DNA from: Planctomycetaceae bacterium
GTDB lineage: Bacteria > Planctomycetota > Planctomycetia > Pirellulales > Pirellulaceae
Assembly (NCBI GenBank): GCA_020638995.1
Contig: JACKHM010000006.1
Location: 1 to 64,000 of the forward strand
Length of the DNA: 64,000 nt
Direction: 5' to 3'
Part shown: positions 25,456 through 34,000 of the stretch, in pieces
Layout of the letters: each line of letters opens with the position of its first letter
Position numbering within the stretch: the first letter of the stretch is position 1
Notes under the pieces: model-generated
What the model saw: the letters and a program-made list of their open reading frames with translations, nothing else
What the model was told of the DNA's origin: nothing
Databases searched by the model: none
Made by a program: the position numbers and the translations under genes

Positions 25456-25549
25456 GCGACAGAACGACCCGATTAACCGAGCCGACGAGTTTGATTTTCC
25501 ATTCAGTTGGACGCCGCCGTCGGCTTCGGTTCAATCGATGGTTCGCCAC
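25456..25549 (-). repeat. attC of cassette 8 (subfamily B)
   Basis: 94 bp. R'' GTGGCGAAC (25549-25541), arm GATTGAACCGAAGCCGACGG, opposing CTCGTCGGCTCGGTTAATC, R' GTTCTGTCGC (25465-25456). The cassette start core is GTTCGCCGC, pairing with R'' apart from one position that would be a G-T pair. Near-identical stem to the attC at 19654-19745. Confidence 0.82.
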
Positions 25550-25604
25550 GTTGATCCGCAGAACGAGCGACGACACCGCAGAATCCGACGCGAGCATCAC
25601 AATA

Positions 25605-26057
25605 TCAGATCATCGGTTTGAAGCACAACGGCGCACAATCATCGTTTTGCTGGCCGACGTGGCAGGACATCTCCGGATTTTGTTGTTCCCACAGTTCACG
25701 TGCGCGATACATTCCCTTGACGCAGACGATCACGATTGCCGTCCATGCAATCAGTAGTACCACCGATAGTGCGATCCACAAGAGGCCACCGCGCGTATGA
25801 CGTTCGTAGATTAGGCAATGCACGGAGATCGCGAAGGAAGTGGTTGGAATAACGATGATGCCCCACAACACGAGCGGAGCAAATGGTTCGATGTTCAGCA
25901 AGCCGTGAACGACCAGAACGACAAGATCAAGAATGTTGATTCCGAGAAGATACGGAATCACGCGACGTTGATATGGATGACGCGATTCAGTTCTGGACGC
26001 AGGATCAGGTCTCGCGGAATTCTCCGGCGCAGCGTAGGGATTCGCGTCGGACAACAT
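25605..26057 (-). CDS. Cassette 8: membrane protein with NPYAAP N-terminus
   Basis: A 150-residue protein beginning MLSDANPYAAPENSARPD, a proline-rich start common among small planctomycete membrane proteins. Three membrane helices follow (VIPYLLGINILDLVVLVVHG, APLVLWGIIVIPTTSFAISV, GLLWIALSVVLLIAWTAIVI). Function unknown. It starts about 18 bases after the cassette start core, and a 55-base gap precedes its attC. Confidence 0.62.
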   Translation of the reverse strand: MLSDANPYAAPENSARPDPASRTESRHPYQRRVIPYLLGINILDLVVLVVHGLLNIEPFAPLVLWGIIVIPTTSFAISVHCLIYERHTRGGLLWIALSVVLLIAWTAIVIVCVKGMYRARELWEQQNPEMSCHVGQQNDDCAPLCFKPMI

Positions 26058-26074
26058 TCAACCTCATACTCTGA

Positions 26075-26169
26075 GCGGCGAACGGTTGGGATAACGGGGA
26101 CCGAGGAGAAGAGTTTGAATTCAAAACCGACGCCGCCGAGGTCTCCCGTTGATCCCATTGTTACGCGAC
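26075..26169 (-). repeat. attC of cassette 7 (subfamily A)
   Basis: 95 bp. R'' GTCGCGTAAC (26169-26160), arm GATCAACGGGAGACCTCGG, opposing arm CTCCTCGGTCCCCGTTATCC, R' GTTCGCCGC (26083-26075). R'' pairs perfectly over ten bases with the cassette start GTTACGCGAC. Confidence 0.85.
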
Positions 26170-26183
26170 ATACGGATAGCGGA

Positions 26184-26678
26184 CTACTGTGAGGTTTGGT
26201 TATCAAGTTTCTGCCGAACGGCGATAAACTCTTCCTCGGAGACTTCTGCAGGACCCATCAATCCTGTATCAGTTATGATCCGTTCGTAACCGTCCAGATA
26301 TATCGCCCGATTTATCCAGCGAAACGTTCTGAAGTAGGCGCCATCTTTCTCGAAGTAATCCTGAGAGATGTCGGTTTTCAATTCCCGGATGCCTTCTTCG
26401 AGCCACGACAAGGACAAACCGCCACCGGTCCAACTCGCGGTAAACGACTTCCCCTCCATTTCACATAATGCAGGCGCGGAGTCGATGAATTCGAGAATTT
26501 GATCTTCTGAAACGTTCAGGTGTGAACAAAGCGTCTCGATAGAGTAGTGCGCGCCAAATTTGGCGACACCGTCTTTGAGCCAGTGGATACTCCGAGATCC
26601 CGGTCCCCAGTCGAGGCTTCGAAGGCGAAGCATTTGGACACGTAACCATTCCATCAGTGCGTCGTCGTGGAGTGTCAT
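26184..26678 (-). CDS. Cassette 7: hypothetical protein
   Basis: A 164-residue soluble protein (MTLHDDALMEWLRVQMLRLR, SIHWLKDGVAKFGAHYSIET, YFRTFRWINRAIYLDGYERI). No family recognised; the mix of helices and aromatic strands would fit a single globular domain. It starts 46 bases after its cassette start core and stops 15 bases before the attC, the normal compact cassette layout. Confidence 0.62.
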   Translation of the reverse strand: MTLHDDALMEWLRVQMLRLRSLDWGPGSRSIHWLKDGVAKFGAHYSIETLCSHLNVSEDQILEFIDSAPALCEMEGKSFTASWTGGGLSLSWLEEGIRELKTDISQDYFEKDGAYFRTFRWINRAIYLDGYERIITDTGLMGPAEVSEEEFIAVRQKLDNQTSQ

Positions 26679-26723
26679 TTCAAGTGTCCATTAAGCCACA
26701 GGCGCTTCTTCTGGGTTGATTGC

Positions 26724-26820
26724 GTCGCGTAACGGTTGAGGTAACGTGGTCCGAGGAGTTGATTCTGACTTCAAGCCGGACAGCGCCGAGGACTCACGTT
26801 CACCGATTGGTTCGTTGGCG
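26724..26820 (-). repeat. attC of ORF-less cassette 6 (subfamily A)
   Basis: 97 bp. R'' CGCCAACGAAC (26820-26810), arm GGTGAACGTGAGTCCTCGG, opposing CTCCTCGGACCACGTTACC, R' GTTACGCGAC (26733-26724). R'' pairs with the cassette start GTTCGTTGGAC except for the last two bases. Confidence 0.83.
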
Positions 26821-27143
26821 AGACGCGAGACATCCCCGCCACGCCCAACCATGCGGTCCAAGTTAGCATAAGACCGAGCAATCACCAAATACTTTCCATC
26901 ACGGTGAGTTCGGCATGTTAAACATCAAGAGCACTCGACCGAGCAAGTCAGCGAACCTGTCCGAGCAATCGAACAACGATCGTTCCGCCAACATCTTTCT
27001 GGTATTGTCAGCGCACTCGTCCGAGCAATCCAGCATCATCGAACGAGCAACTCAAGAGCAATGTCCGAGCAATCCAGCATGATCGTCCGCGCAACTGACA
27101 GAGCAAGACAAGAGCAACCGTCAGCATCGTCGGCAGGGATTCG
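26821..27143 (-). other. ORF-less cassette 6 with GTCCGAGCAATC repeats
   Basis: 323 bases without a plausible gene. GTCCGAGCAATC occurs at 26959-26970, 27019-27030 and 27063-27074, embedded in a run of GAGCAA words. The GAGCAA-rich ends of cassettes 3 and 12 look similar. Role unknown; a structured RNA, a protein-binding array or decayed sequence are all possible. Confidence 0.55.
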
Positions 27144-27241
27144 TCCAACGAACGATAGCCGTAACCGGGCGGCCGCCGAAGACTTTGACTAAACAAATCC
27201 GCGCCGTCGGCCGCTCCGGTTCACGGCCTTGTTCGGCGATT
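27144..27241 (-). repeat. attC of cassette 5 (subfamily C)
   Basis: 98 bp, GC-rich. R'' ATCGCCGAAC (27241-27232), arm GCCGTGAACCGGAGCGGCC, opposing arm GGCGGCCGCCCGGTTACGGC, R' GTTCGTTGGAC (27154-27144). R'' pairs with the cassette start GTTCGGCGA. Confidence 0.83.
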
Positions 27242-27250
27242 CCGCATCTT

Positions 27251-27655
27251 TCATCGAGTCAGCCAGAGTTCTGCTATCGAGCGTGGCAATGCAGCATCCG
27301 GGACGCTTTTGCCGTATTCGCGCGCCAGAAGGTCTCGGACCGCAGCTACATCGATTATGGCCAAGCTGTTCGTTTGAGCGATCAGTTCGGACTCCTGGCA
27401 AGGCGCGATGTAGACGGAGAAGTCAACTTCGAAAAGGGTGAAGACGGCAACCCCGTCAACGACCACGAAATTGAAAAATGGTTCGGCAATGTCTCCGCCG
27501 TGTTGACTGGTGTCCTTGTAGATGAAGTCACGACAGTCCCGGGTTTCTCGTCGGAGATCCGCTACGCTGTAGCGATGCATGCCGGCCTCAGCGAGTCGCG
27601 CCGACAAACGGGATTCGAAGTCGTTAAGCGAATCCATTTCATCTTGTCCCAACAA
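27251..27655 (-). CDS. Cassette 5: hypothetical protein
   Basis: A 134-residue soluble protein (MDSLNDFESRLSARLAEAGM, AEPFFNFVVVDGVAVFTLFE, AAVRDLLAREYGKSVPDAAL). ATG at 27637 (MDSLND) is an alternative start. No family recognised. It starts about 14 bases after its start core and ends 10 bases before its attC. Confidence 0.62.
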   Translation of the reverse strand: MLGQDEMDSLNDFESRLSARLAEAGMHRYSVADLRRETRDCRDFIYKDTSQHGGDIAEPFFNFVVVDGVAVFTLFEVDFSVYIAPCQESELIAQTNSLAIIDVAAVRDLLAREYGKSVPDAALPRSIAELWLTR

Positions 27656-27668
27656 AACGCCGCCCTAC

Positions 27669-27764
27669 TCGCCGAACGGTTGTGTTCACCGGGCGGCGGC
27701 AAACGACATTGACTTCAGGACCGACGCCGCCCGCCGCTCCGTGTGCAACACATTGTTATCTGAC
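27669..27764 (-). repeat. attC of cassette 4 (subfamily C)
   Basis: 96 bp. R'' GTCAGATAAC (27764-27755), arm TTGCACACGGAGCGGCGGGC, opposing arm GCCGCCGCCCGGTGAACAC, R' GTTCGGCGA (27677-27669). R'' is the exact reverse complement of the cassette start core GTTATCTGAC (28330-28321). Confidence 0.85.
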
Positions 27765-27773
27765 GGCCGCCTT

Positions 27774-28292
27774 TCACGCCGCCGGAATGTTGAAGAATCG
27801 AATCACCATGAGTGTACTGTAGCCAACATCAAAACATGCACAGAAGATGATGGCCCACTCAAGATAGTAGAGTTTAGGGTTTACCAATGGAGAGCCGATC
27901 CTGTCGTTAAGGTGGACAACATCTTCATCAAGGCGCCGAACCGCCATCCTCGACGCTATGCACATGACAAGACCAATCAAGCCCCAAACGAATCCGGTCA
28001 CGGTCAATGCAATCAACAACGCTTGGTCAAGCTTTTTGTCAAACGCAAAATTGAAAATGAGACCAGCGATGATCAGAAAGAACATGCAGCCGCGAATGAA
28101 GTGGCCAACGAAGGTCTCTTGTGAGTCAAGCCGGCGCTTTAGCAGTTCGAGGTGAATCTCGTTGTCACCGGTGTGACCGGGTACTTTTGTATCGTGCGCT
28201 ATCGTTGGGCTTGTCGTCGCATCCGCGCGGCCCGATCTTGTTTCGGTGTCGGCATTCGCCGAGCGCTCAAGTGATTCGTTTTCGTCAGCCAT
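27774..28292 (-). CDS. Cassette 4: membrane protein of unknown function
   Basis: A 172-residue protein. About 65 hydrophilic N-terminal residues are followed by membrane helices at CMFFLIIAGLIFNFAF and ALLIALTVTGFVWGLIGLVM and a C-terminal hydrophobic stretch (LEWAIIFCACFDVGYSTLMV). No family recognised. It starts 29 bases after the start core and stops 10 bases before its attC. Confidence 0.62.
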   Translation of the reverse strand: MADENESLERSANADTETRSGRADATTSPTIAHDTKVPGHTGDNEIHLELLKRRLDSQETFVGHFIRGCMFFLIIAGLIFNFAFDKKLDQALLIALTVTGFVWGLIGLVMCIASRMAVRRLDEDVVHLNDRIGSPLVNPKLYYLEWAIIFCACFDVGYSTLMVIRFFNIPAA

Positions 28293-28320
28293 TCGACGCT
28301 TGCGATCTCAATTCGATGTA

Positions 28321-28416
28321 GTCAGATAACGTCAAAGTTCACGGTGCGGCCACCATCGATTCACCATTCAAAACGAACGCCGTCGGCCGCTACCGTGCAA
28401 CGCATAGTTCACGGGC
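28321..28416 (-). repeat. attC of ORF-less cassette 3 (subfamily C)
   Basis: 96 bp. R'' GCCCGTGAAC (28416-28407), arm TTGCACGGTAGCGGCCGACG, opposing GGTGGCCGCACCGTGAAC, R' GTTATCTGAC (28330-28321). R'' pairs over ten bases with the cassette start GTTCACGGGC. Confidence 0.85.
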
Positions 28417-28902
28417 GTTCGAATCGCAGAACGATCCACCTCCCGGAACGAGCCGCAGGATATCACAGCCGCCATGCAGCAACAAGCATTTTTGAAACGC
28501 AGAGGTCGCAGAGGACGCGGAGAAGGGCGAGCCCAACGGCATTGTCGGCATCATGAGATCTTCAGCGGCATGGTTTTCGACGGTATGACCATCTCGACGC
28601 AACACGTCAGCCGAAACAAACAACCCTTGTCGAAGAGAAGACGTTCCAACCAATCATTTTCACGACGCAAGACGTAACCGAAGCGAACGATTCCGTTGCA
28701 GTGACAGCGTTCCGACGATTTCGTATCGAAGCAAAACGTCGATCGGAGCGAACAGCCTTCGTCGCACAGAAACCGGTCCAACAAATCATTTCGAGACGCC
28801 GGACGCTCGCCGAAGTGATGGGCTCGATCGAAGCAACGATCAACCGATCAAGCCGCACCACAAGAGCAACCGTCCGCGCACCCATCGCCAGAAGCAACCC
28901 GA
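28417..28902 (-). other. ORF-less cassette 3 (paralogue of cassette 12)
   Basis: About 490 bases with no convincing gene. It is homologous to cassette 12 (21083-21621) with the same cores at both ends, but carries an attC of subfamily C rather than A. The conserved block reads KCLL-H-GCD-LRLV-GG-SFCDS-ARE in one minus frame of both copies, but the substitutions are not biased to third codon positions, so coding is doubtful. Confidence 0.58.
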
Positions 28903-29000
28903 GCCCGTGAACGTCAGCCGTAACCGAGCGGCGACGAAAGACTCTCAATTGTAAAACCGCCCGACTTCGCCGCTTCGGTTCACGGCATGGTTACCCGGCG
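28903..29000 (-). repeat. attC of cassette 2 (subfamily C)
   Basis: 98 bp. R'' CGCCGGGTAAC (29000-28990), arm GCCGTGAACCGAAGCGGCG, opposing CGTCGCCGCTCGGTTACGGC, R' GTTCACGGGC (28912-28903). R'' pairs with the cassette start GTTACCCG. Confidence 0.85.
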
Positions 29001-29539
29001 ATTGCAGCGACCAGGATCGTGCCAACCACTGATATTGCCAAGAGGCAGAGTAGTATAGTAGCAAACCAGCGTATCAAATGCGAGCCAGAATCCGGTTCGT
29101 CAGAGACCTGCCCGCTGGAGTAGGCGTCGCCAACCCGATCAAGCGCAAGCGTACGTACGTCTTCGGACTCCTCGAATAGCCGGTCAGCAAGACGGTCGAA
29201 TAAATCGTTGCCATCGTTATCGTGTTCAGGTAACGCATCCAGTAATTCGTTGCGTTTGGCGCGGTCGGTTGGGTATGGCCCGTCGCCGAAGAGTTTCATT
29301 GCATCGCGTAAAACTGTGGCTGCACGCGATGCCCCGATGCGTTCAAGCGCGGCCAGTGCGTCAGCCGCAGAGTCCCCGGTCGAATTAGCGAAATATTGGT
29401 GTAGCGATCCGTTGCTGGCCTCTGCTTCGAGCCACCAAGTCAGAATAAAGTCACGCTCAACTGGCAGCAGAGCGTCGTAACCGATTCGCCGCCAGCGATC
29501 CTCAAGACGATCTCTTATGTCATCAGCGTTGAGAGTCAC
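28991..29539 (-). CDS. Cassette 2: DUF4375 (DMP19-like) protein with C-terminal membrane helix
   Basis: A 182-residue protein. Residues 20-110 match the DUF4375/DMP19 pattern (WWLEAEASNGSLHQYFANST, ALAALERIGASRAATVLRDA). A C-terminal membrane helix (WFATILLCLLAISVVGTILV) anchors it. DMP19 of Neisseria is a DNA-mimic antirepressor, but most family members are uncharacterised and this one is membrane-tethered, so that role should not be assumed. The stop lies inside the R'' core of its attC. Confidence 0.75.
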   Translation of the reverse strand: MTLNADDIRDRLEDRWRRIGYDALLPVERDFILTWWLEAEASNGSLHQYFANSTGDSAADALAALERIGASRAATVLRDAMKLFGDGPYPTDRAKRNELLDALPEHDNDGNDLFDRLADRLFEESEDVRTLALDRVGDAYSSGQVSDEPDSGSHLIRWFATILLCLLAISVVGTILVAAIAG

Positions 29540-29550
29540 GAGTTTTCAGT

Positions 29551-29642
29551 CGGGTAACGTAAAGGTAACGGGGGGCGAGGAGAGAAGCTTGACTTCAGGA
29601 CCGACTGCGCCGAGCCCTCCCGTTGACCGATTAGTTATCTGG
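29551..29642 (-). repeat. attC of cassette 1 (subfamily A)
   Basis: 92 bp. R'' CCAGATAAC (29642-29634), arm GGTCAACGGGAGGGCTCGG, opposing CTCCTCGCCCCCCGTTACC, R' GTTACCCG (29558-29551). R'' pairs over seven bases with GTTATCT at 30531-30525, the start of the first cassette. Confidence 0.84.
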
Positions 29643-30474
29643 TATCTGGCGAGTCCTGCGGTGTTCTAAGAGGATGCTCGAACTTGTGGTTGACAAAAAC
29701 GCTTTCGGCAATGTCCGCGAACCTATTCCAGACAGCAAAATCAAAATCGAAGCTATGGCGTTCCTCGCCGACGATAGTCAAGATTTCAAAGCAGCCCAAG
29801 CAAACATGCGTATGAGCCTCCTTTCCTTTTGCCGTGTATCGCAAGCCAATGTCTGGATGAAAGCCACCGCAGAATTTATCGCCGAGCGTCGGTGAAAACG
29901 ATTGATAGTTGGTAAGCAACTCGCGCAGTTTCTCGACAGTTGTTGGTTTTCCTACTAATGGTTCTCGATAGAAATCAAATCCATCGATCTGAATCGTTTC
30001 AGACTTGCTCTTGATTCGGGCAAGGTCTTCGGCGGTACCACGCGGAAGCCCCTCGTAAATCACGACTCCTTCCGCGTCAGATATTTGAGCAGCAAAGCTT
30101 GCAAATTCTTGGAGGAACGGACCATTATCTTTAACACGTCTGCGCGTTGCCGCACGACGCTGTTCGTTGATTGCCCGCAATTGCACTTGCGTCAAGAGTT
30201 TCTCTACCTGCAATTCCTGGTCGAGTTCAAGCGTCCGGATCTCTTCTTGCAACTCGTTAAGCTTGCGTTTAAGGGCCTGCAACTCGGACCAATGTTTGGT
30301 TTCTGCGTCGTACAATTGTTCTTGTTGCGACTCTGTTGCGCGAATGACGAAGTAGTCACCAGGATCGGGCCCGTCGAGGTAATATGTGTCATCGTCTAAC
30401 TGAGCCATAACCACGGAGCATGGAACTAAAGCGGACAAAAGGACAGCCAACGCGCTGGGTCGCGGGATCTTCAT
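29635..30474 (-). CDS. Cassette 1: exported coiled-coil protein with Cys/His motif
   Basis: A 279-residue protein with a signal peptide (ALAVLLSALVPCSVVMAQ), a coiled coil at about residues 50-110 (ETKHWSELQALKRKLNELQE ... LDQELQVEKLLTQVQLRAIN), and a C-terminal domain with FCGGFHPDIGLRY and HTHVCLGCFEIL, a possible metal-binding cluster of Cys and His. The family is unknown to me. It is the first gene of the array, 51 bases after the first cassette core. Confidence 0.65.
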   Translation of the reverse strand: MKIPRPSALAVLLSALVPCSVVMAQLDDDTYYLDGPDPGDYFVIRATESQQEQLYDAETKHWSELQALKRKLNELQEEIRTLELDQELQVEKLLTQVQLRAINEQRRAATRRRVKDNGPFLQEFASFAAQISDAEGVVIYEGLPRGTAEDLARIKSKSETIQIDGFDFYREPLVGKPTTVEKLRELLTNYQSFSPTLGDKFCGGFHPDIGLRYTAKGKEAHTHVCLGCFEILTIVGEERHSFDFDFAVWNRFADIAESVFVNHKFEHPLRTPQDSPDTR

Positions 30475-30524
30475 GTCATTGCCTAGCGGTGCGGATAAGT
30501 TGAAACGCCAGAGGGCCGAGCGTT

Positions 30525-30560
30525 AGATAACAAGTAGTATGTGGAATTCCACATAATCCT
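30525..30560 (-). repeat. Proximal array boundary: first cassette core plus 18-bp palindrome
   Basis: The first cassette core GTTATCT (minus, 30531-30525) is preceded not by an attC but by unrelated sequence containing a perfect 18-base palindrome TATGTGGAATTCCACATA at 30538-30555 and, further on, the near-palindrome GATTCTGCATAATC. This is where an attI site would lie in a complete integron; whether it is one is unproven. Confidence 0.5.
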
Positions 30561-31090
30561 GATTGAATTACGTCCATGATTCTGCATAATCGTGGACACG
30601 TGTCAATCACATGATCGCGCGATGATGTAGCCTAGATCGTTTGCCAATAACGACTTCGCTCACTCGTGACTCGCCGTGATGCGATGCAAACCGGCTGGAA
30701 TATATGGAAATCGGGAGGTCGATTATGTCGAATTCTGCATATCCCAATTCTCCTTCGCCTGTAAAACGATCGCAATCGCCGCTGCTGCAAGAGGTTCGGA
30801 ACCATTTGCGACGATTGCATATGTCGATTCGGACGGAAGGAGGCCTATATCAGAGCGGATTACACGGGTCAGCGACGGGCTTAGGAACACGGGAAAAACA
30901 ACTTCGCTATATCTTCTGCTAATCATCCCACGGAGTGTGATGGCTACTTTGGTTTCGCCGAAGTTATTTTTCCCGTGTTCCTTAGATTTAATCAATTGGC
31001 AAGTCGCCATCTTGCCATAATGTTTTTGGGGCCAGCCCCAAACCCCGAGATTTTTCGAGGCATGGCGAGTGTTCAATGTGCGGGGATGGA
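30561..31090. other. Non-coding stretch upstream of the array
   Basis: About 530 bases between the array boundary and the end of the 31091-35662 gene. No integrase gene or fragment can be seen. Overlapping frames on both strands (a 117-residue minus frame at 30723-31076 and a 114-residue + frame at 30676-31020) lack recognisable motifs. GGGGCTGGCCCCAAAAA (minus, near 31041-31025) could be a weak terminator for the minus-strand gene upstream of it. Confidence 0.45.
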
Positions 31091-34000
31091 CTAACGCCGT
31101 TCCGACCCGGGCGATTCGGGGTCCGACACTGGCGATTCGATGGCGCTCAGATTGATTCCCGTGTACACGATCTCGCGGTAATCCTCCCGTTCATACAGCA
31201 AGCCGATGCTTCCAGTCTGCAATCGAGTCAGACAAGAGTACGACGACGAGCCTTCGTAGACTTGATGAGTAACGGGCCATGTCTTGCCGTCGTCGTAGCT
31301 GACACGCAAAGTCATGTGATCGCGCGACACCGGTGATGCCGGGTTAGAAAATAGCAAGCGGCTGTTGTCGCCTCCTTCGCCCCAACTGTAACGCAACAGA
31401 CTTGCCTGGCAGACGGGTTCCATCAATGTCGAGTCGTTGCGGCACTCGCTCCAGGAGATTCCACCGTCATCGCTGAGTGCGACGCCGCGTTGAGACTTGC
31501 CACGGTTACTACGCATATTCAGCATCAATCGGCCATCCGCTAGCTCGGCAACGGCGCATTCGTTCATTTCAAAGTCGGTAACGCCGCCGATCTGCCAGGT
31601 CTCGCCATGATCGTCGGAATAGATAACGTGGGAACGCGATGACCGTTTGCGATCTGGAATGTCTTTCACGCGATGGTCGCAAGGAATCACAAGTCGCCCG
31701 GAAAACGCACCACGCTCGATTTGAATGCCGATGCCTGGCCCTGTCGCGTACCAGGTCCAATCATCGAGTTTCACGGACGCAGTGATTACCTTCGGCTGCG
31801 ACCAAGTGTGACCTCCATCGCGGCTGGACGTCAGCAACACATCGTCATTGTCGCGAGTGAACGGCAACCAAATCGTGTTGGTTGTGCGGTCGAGGACCGG
31901 GCAGGGGTTGCCGATAGTAATGGGCGCATCCCCACCTTGCTCGTACAGCAAAGAAATCGGCCCCCACGTTTGTCCACCGTCACGGCTTCGCTTGAAGACC
32001 AGATCCACGTCACCATGATCGGCGCGACTTGTTTTCCGGCCCTCGCACATGGCAATCAGATCCCCTTCGGCGGTGGTGACGATCGCCGGAATCCGATAGG
32101 TGTGATAGCCGTCCTGGCCGCTTTGAAAAACGACGGTCGTAAATGTTGCCGGTGCCTTCGCCGGAGTACGTAACGATGTAAGGAAGGCCAGCAAATCGTG
32201 GCACTCCGGCTCGCTGAGCAAGCTGCCAAAATTGTCCGGCATGATCGAAGTCCGCGACAGGATCTCTTCCTCGATTTCATCGGCTAGTACACGAAACTCC
32301 TTGCCGTCTTTGCCTACGTAGACCTTTGCCTTCCCTTCCTGTCGACGCAACAGGCCGCTCAGAACTCGTCCGTCGGTGGTTGAAAGCACCGAGACATGAA
32401 ACGCGGCGTCTATGTTCCGGTTGGGGTCCAGGAAATCTTCCGCGACACGTTCCAGTCCGCGGTTTCCGACTCCGTCAAGCTGAGGTCCAACAATCGCTCC
32501 TTTACCGGCAACCTGATGACAGGCGATACAGTGCTTCGCGAAAATCTCCTGACCACGCGAGGTGGATTTGTTTGCCTGTGCGAAGCCTTTGATCCGATCA
32601 GCGATGAGCTGAGCCACTTGTTCGTTCAGCGGCGGCAGACCGGTGGTCAATTTTGCGAGCCGTGCGTCGAGCTCTGGGATATTGGTTGTTTCAAGCGAAC
32701 GACGAATCTCTGGGCGCTGCAAGAGTCGGGGCGATACGACTCCATCGCTCGTCAGTTTCAACAACGCTTCGCCGCCCTCTCGACTAGCGACAAGGTCCTC
32801 GGCGATTCGACTTTGCAATCTCGCCGGCACCGATTGCAAGACGCGAGTCAGAAGGTCCGTGATCTGTGCATCCTGAGGCTGGCTCAATTTCAAAGCGATC
32901 TCGTCGCGCAGCGACCTCGCCACGGCTTCGTCCTTTAGCGGTGCAAGCAGCGCACGGTCGATTGGCCGCGGAGCAAACGCCAACAGGGTTTCGACACATG
33001 CGGCACGAGCTTCGATTGAAGCCGCATTCGAACCCGCTAGTTTCGATAGTCGCGGCGCGAGGTGTTCGAGTCGCAGCGTTCGGGCGATTGTCGCGGCGGC
33101 AATCTGTCGCTTCGACAGCACATTGGGCGCGGTAGCAGGAATCGCGATTACTGGCGGCTCGAATCTTGAAACCGCTAACCAAGCATATGCTTGAGTGTTC
33201 AGTCCATCGACGACTTCAACATACCCGCGTCGTCCGGCGAATTCGGTGAGGTCCCAGTCGACTTTCACCGCAGTGTCGTTTCTTGGAGGCAAGGCGTTGC
33301 GCACTATTTCGTCGCGATCATCGAGTCGCAAGCGAACGAGATTACGCTCGTCCGCATCGTCCTTTGGAAATCCCAAGTGACCGCAGAGAAAAAAGCTTAG
33401 CTTCGCGGGTAACTCGAAACTGCTGGAACGAATTGCGCCGACGGCTCGCTCGCCACCGGGCAAACTGCTGAGAAACGTCACATTCTTCTGGCCGTCTTCA
33501 CAGTTTCGAAGATCCAGTCCCCACAGTTCTGGGCCGGTCGTAGTGGTCCAAGTCGCGCCGTTGTGCTCCGTTTCGAGCAACACCCTTTCCGCAAGTTCGC
33601 GGCCCCAGTTGTCGACGCTTGGTCGATGCGAGATGCCGCGTTGCACGAGCTGTTGTTGAATCGTCTGAATCAAGTCGGTTTGAAAGTCAATGTCGTCTCC
33701 GGCGCGGTCGCGTACCAATTCAACCACGCGATCGACCGACGCCTCGGCCGCGTGCGAAGCGACATGTATCAGCTGTGGGCGAAGTTGCTCGGCGTCTGTC
33801 AATCCGTCACTCATCACAGCGAGCAGAAACTCGGCGGCTGCAGGCGTCGAGATGGCGAGCGCGATCGGAGCGAGAGCAGCACGCTGCTCGCGAGTTAGCT
33901 TGGAATTGGAAAGACCGGCAAAGGCAGATGGATCGCGGAGTTGAGACTTCAGCGCAATCATAAGGGCGTGCCTCAAATGGACGTCCTCGGATGGCGTTAC

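Larger units (their letters stand above)
18385..30531 (-). mobile_element. Integron-type gene cassette array without visible integrase (CALIN-like), 16 cassettes
   Basis: Sixteen units, all read on the minus strand, each ending in an attC-like site of 91-99 bp. Thirteen units carry ORFs (one carries two) and three have none. Cassette logic is confirmed internally: the R'' core of each attC is the reverse complement of the core at the start of the same cassette. Examples: GCAGAAC at 19739-19745 pairs with GTTCTGC ending attC 20292-20384; GCGGAATAAC at 19034-19043 pairs with GTTATTCCGC of attC 19654-19745; GTCGCGTAAC at 26160-26169 pairs with GTTACGCGAC at 26724-26733. No IntI gene is found in the window. 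The cores only partly follow the textbook RYYYAAC/GTTRRRY consensus. Confidence 0.85.

Noticed and set aside
18953..29642. CRISPR array or ordinary dispersed repeats
   Set aside because: Repeats are about 95 bp, imperfectly palindromic, differ in their cores in a cassette-specific way and are separated by genes of varied length; this fits attC sites, not CRISPR.
30561..31090. Integron integrase or fragment upstream of the array
   Set aside because: No tyrosine-recombinase motif was found in any frame on either strand; the frames at 30676-31076 overlap one another and show no domain.
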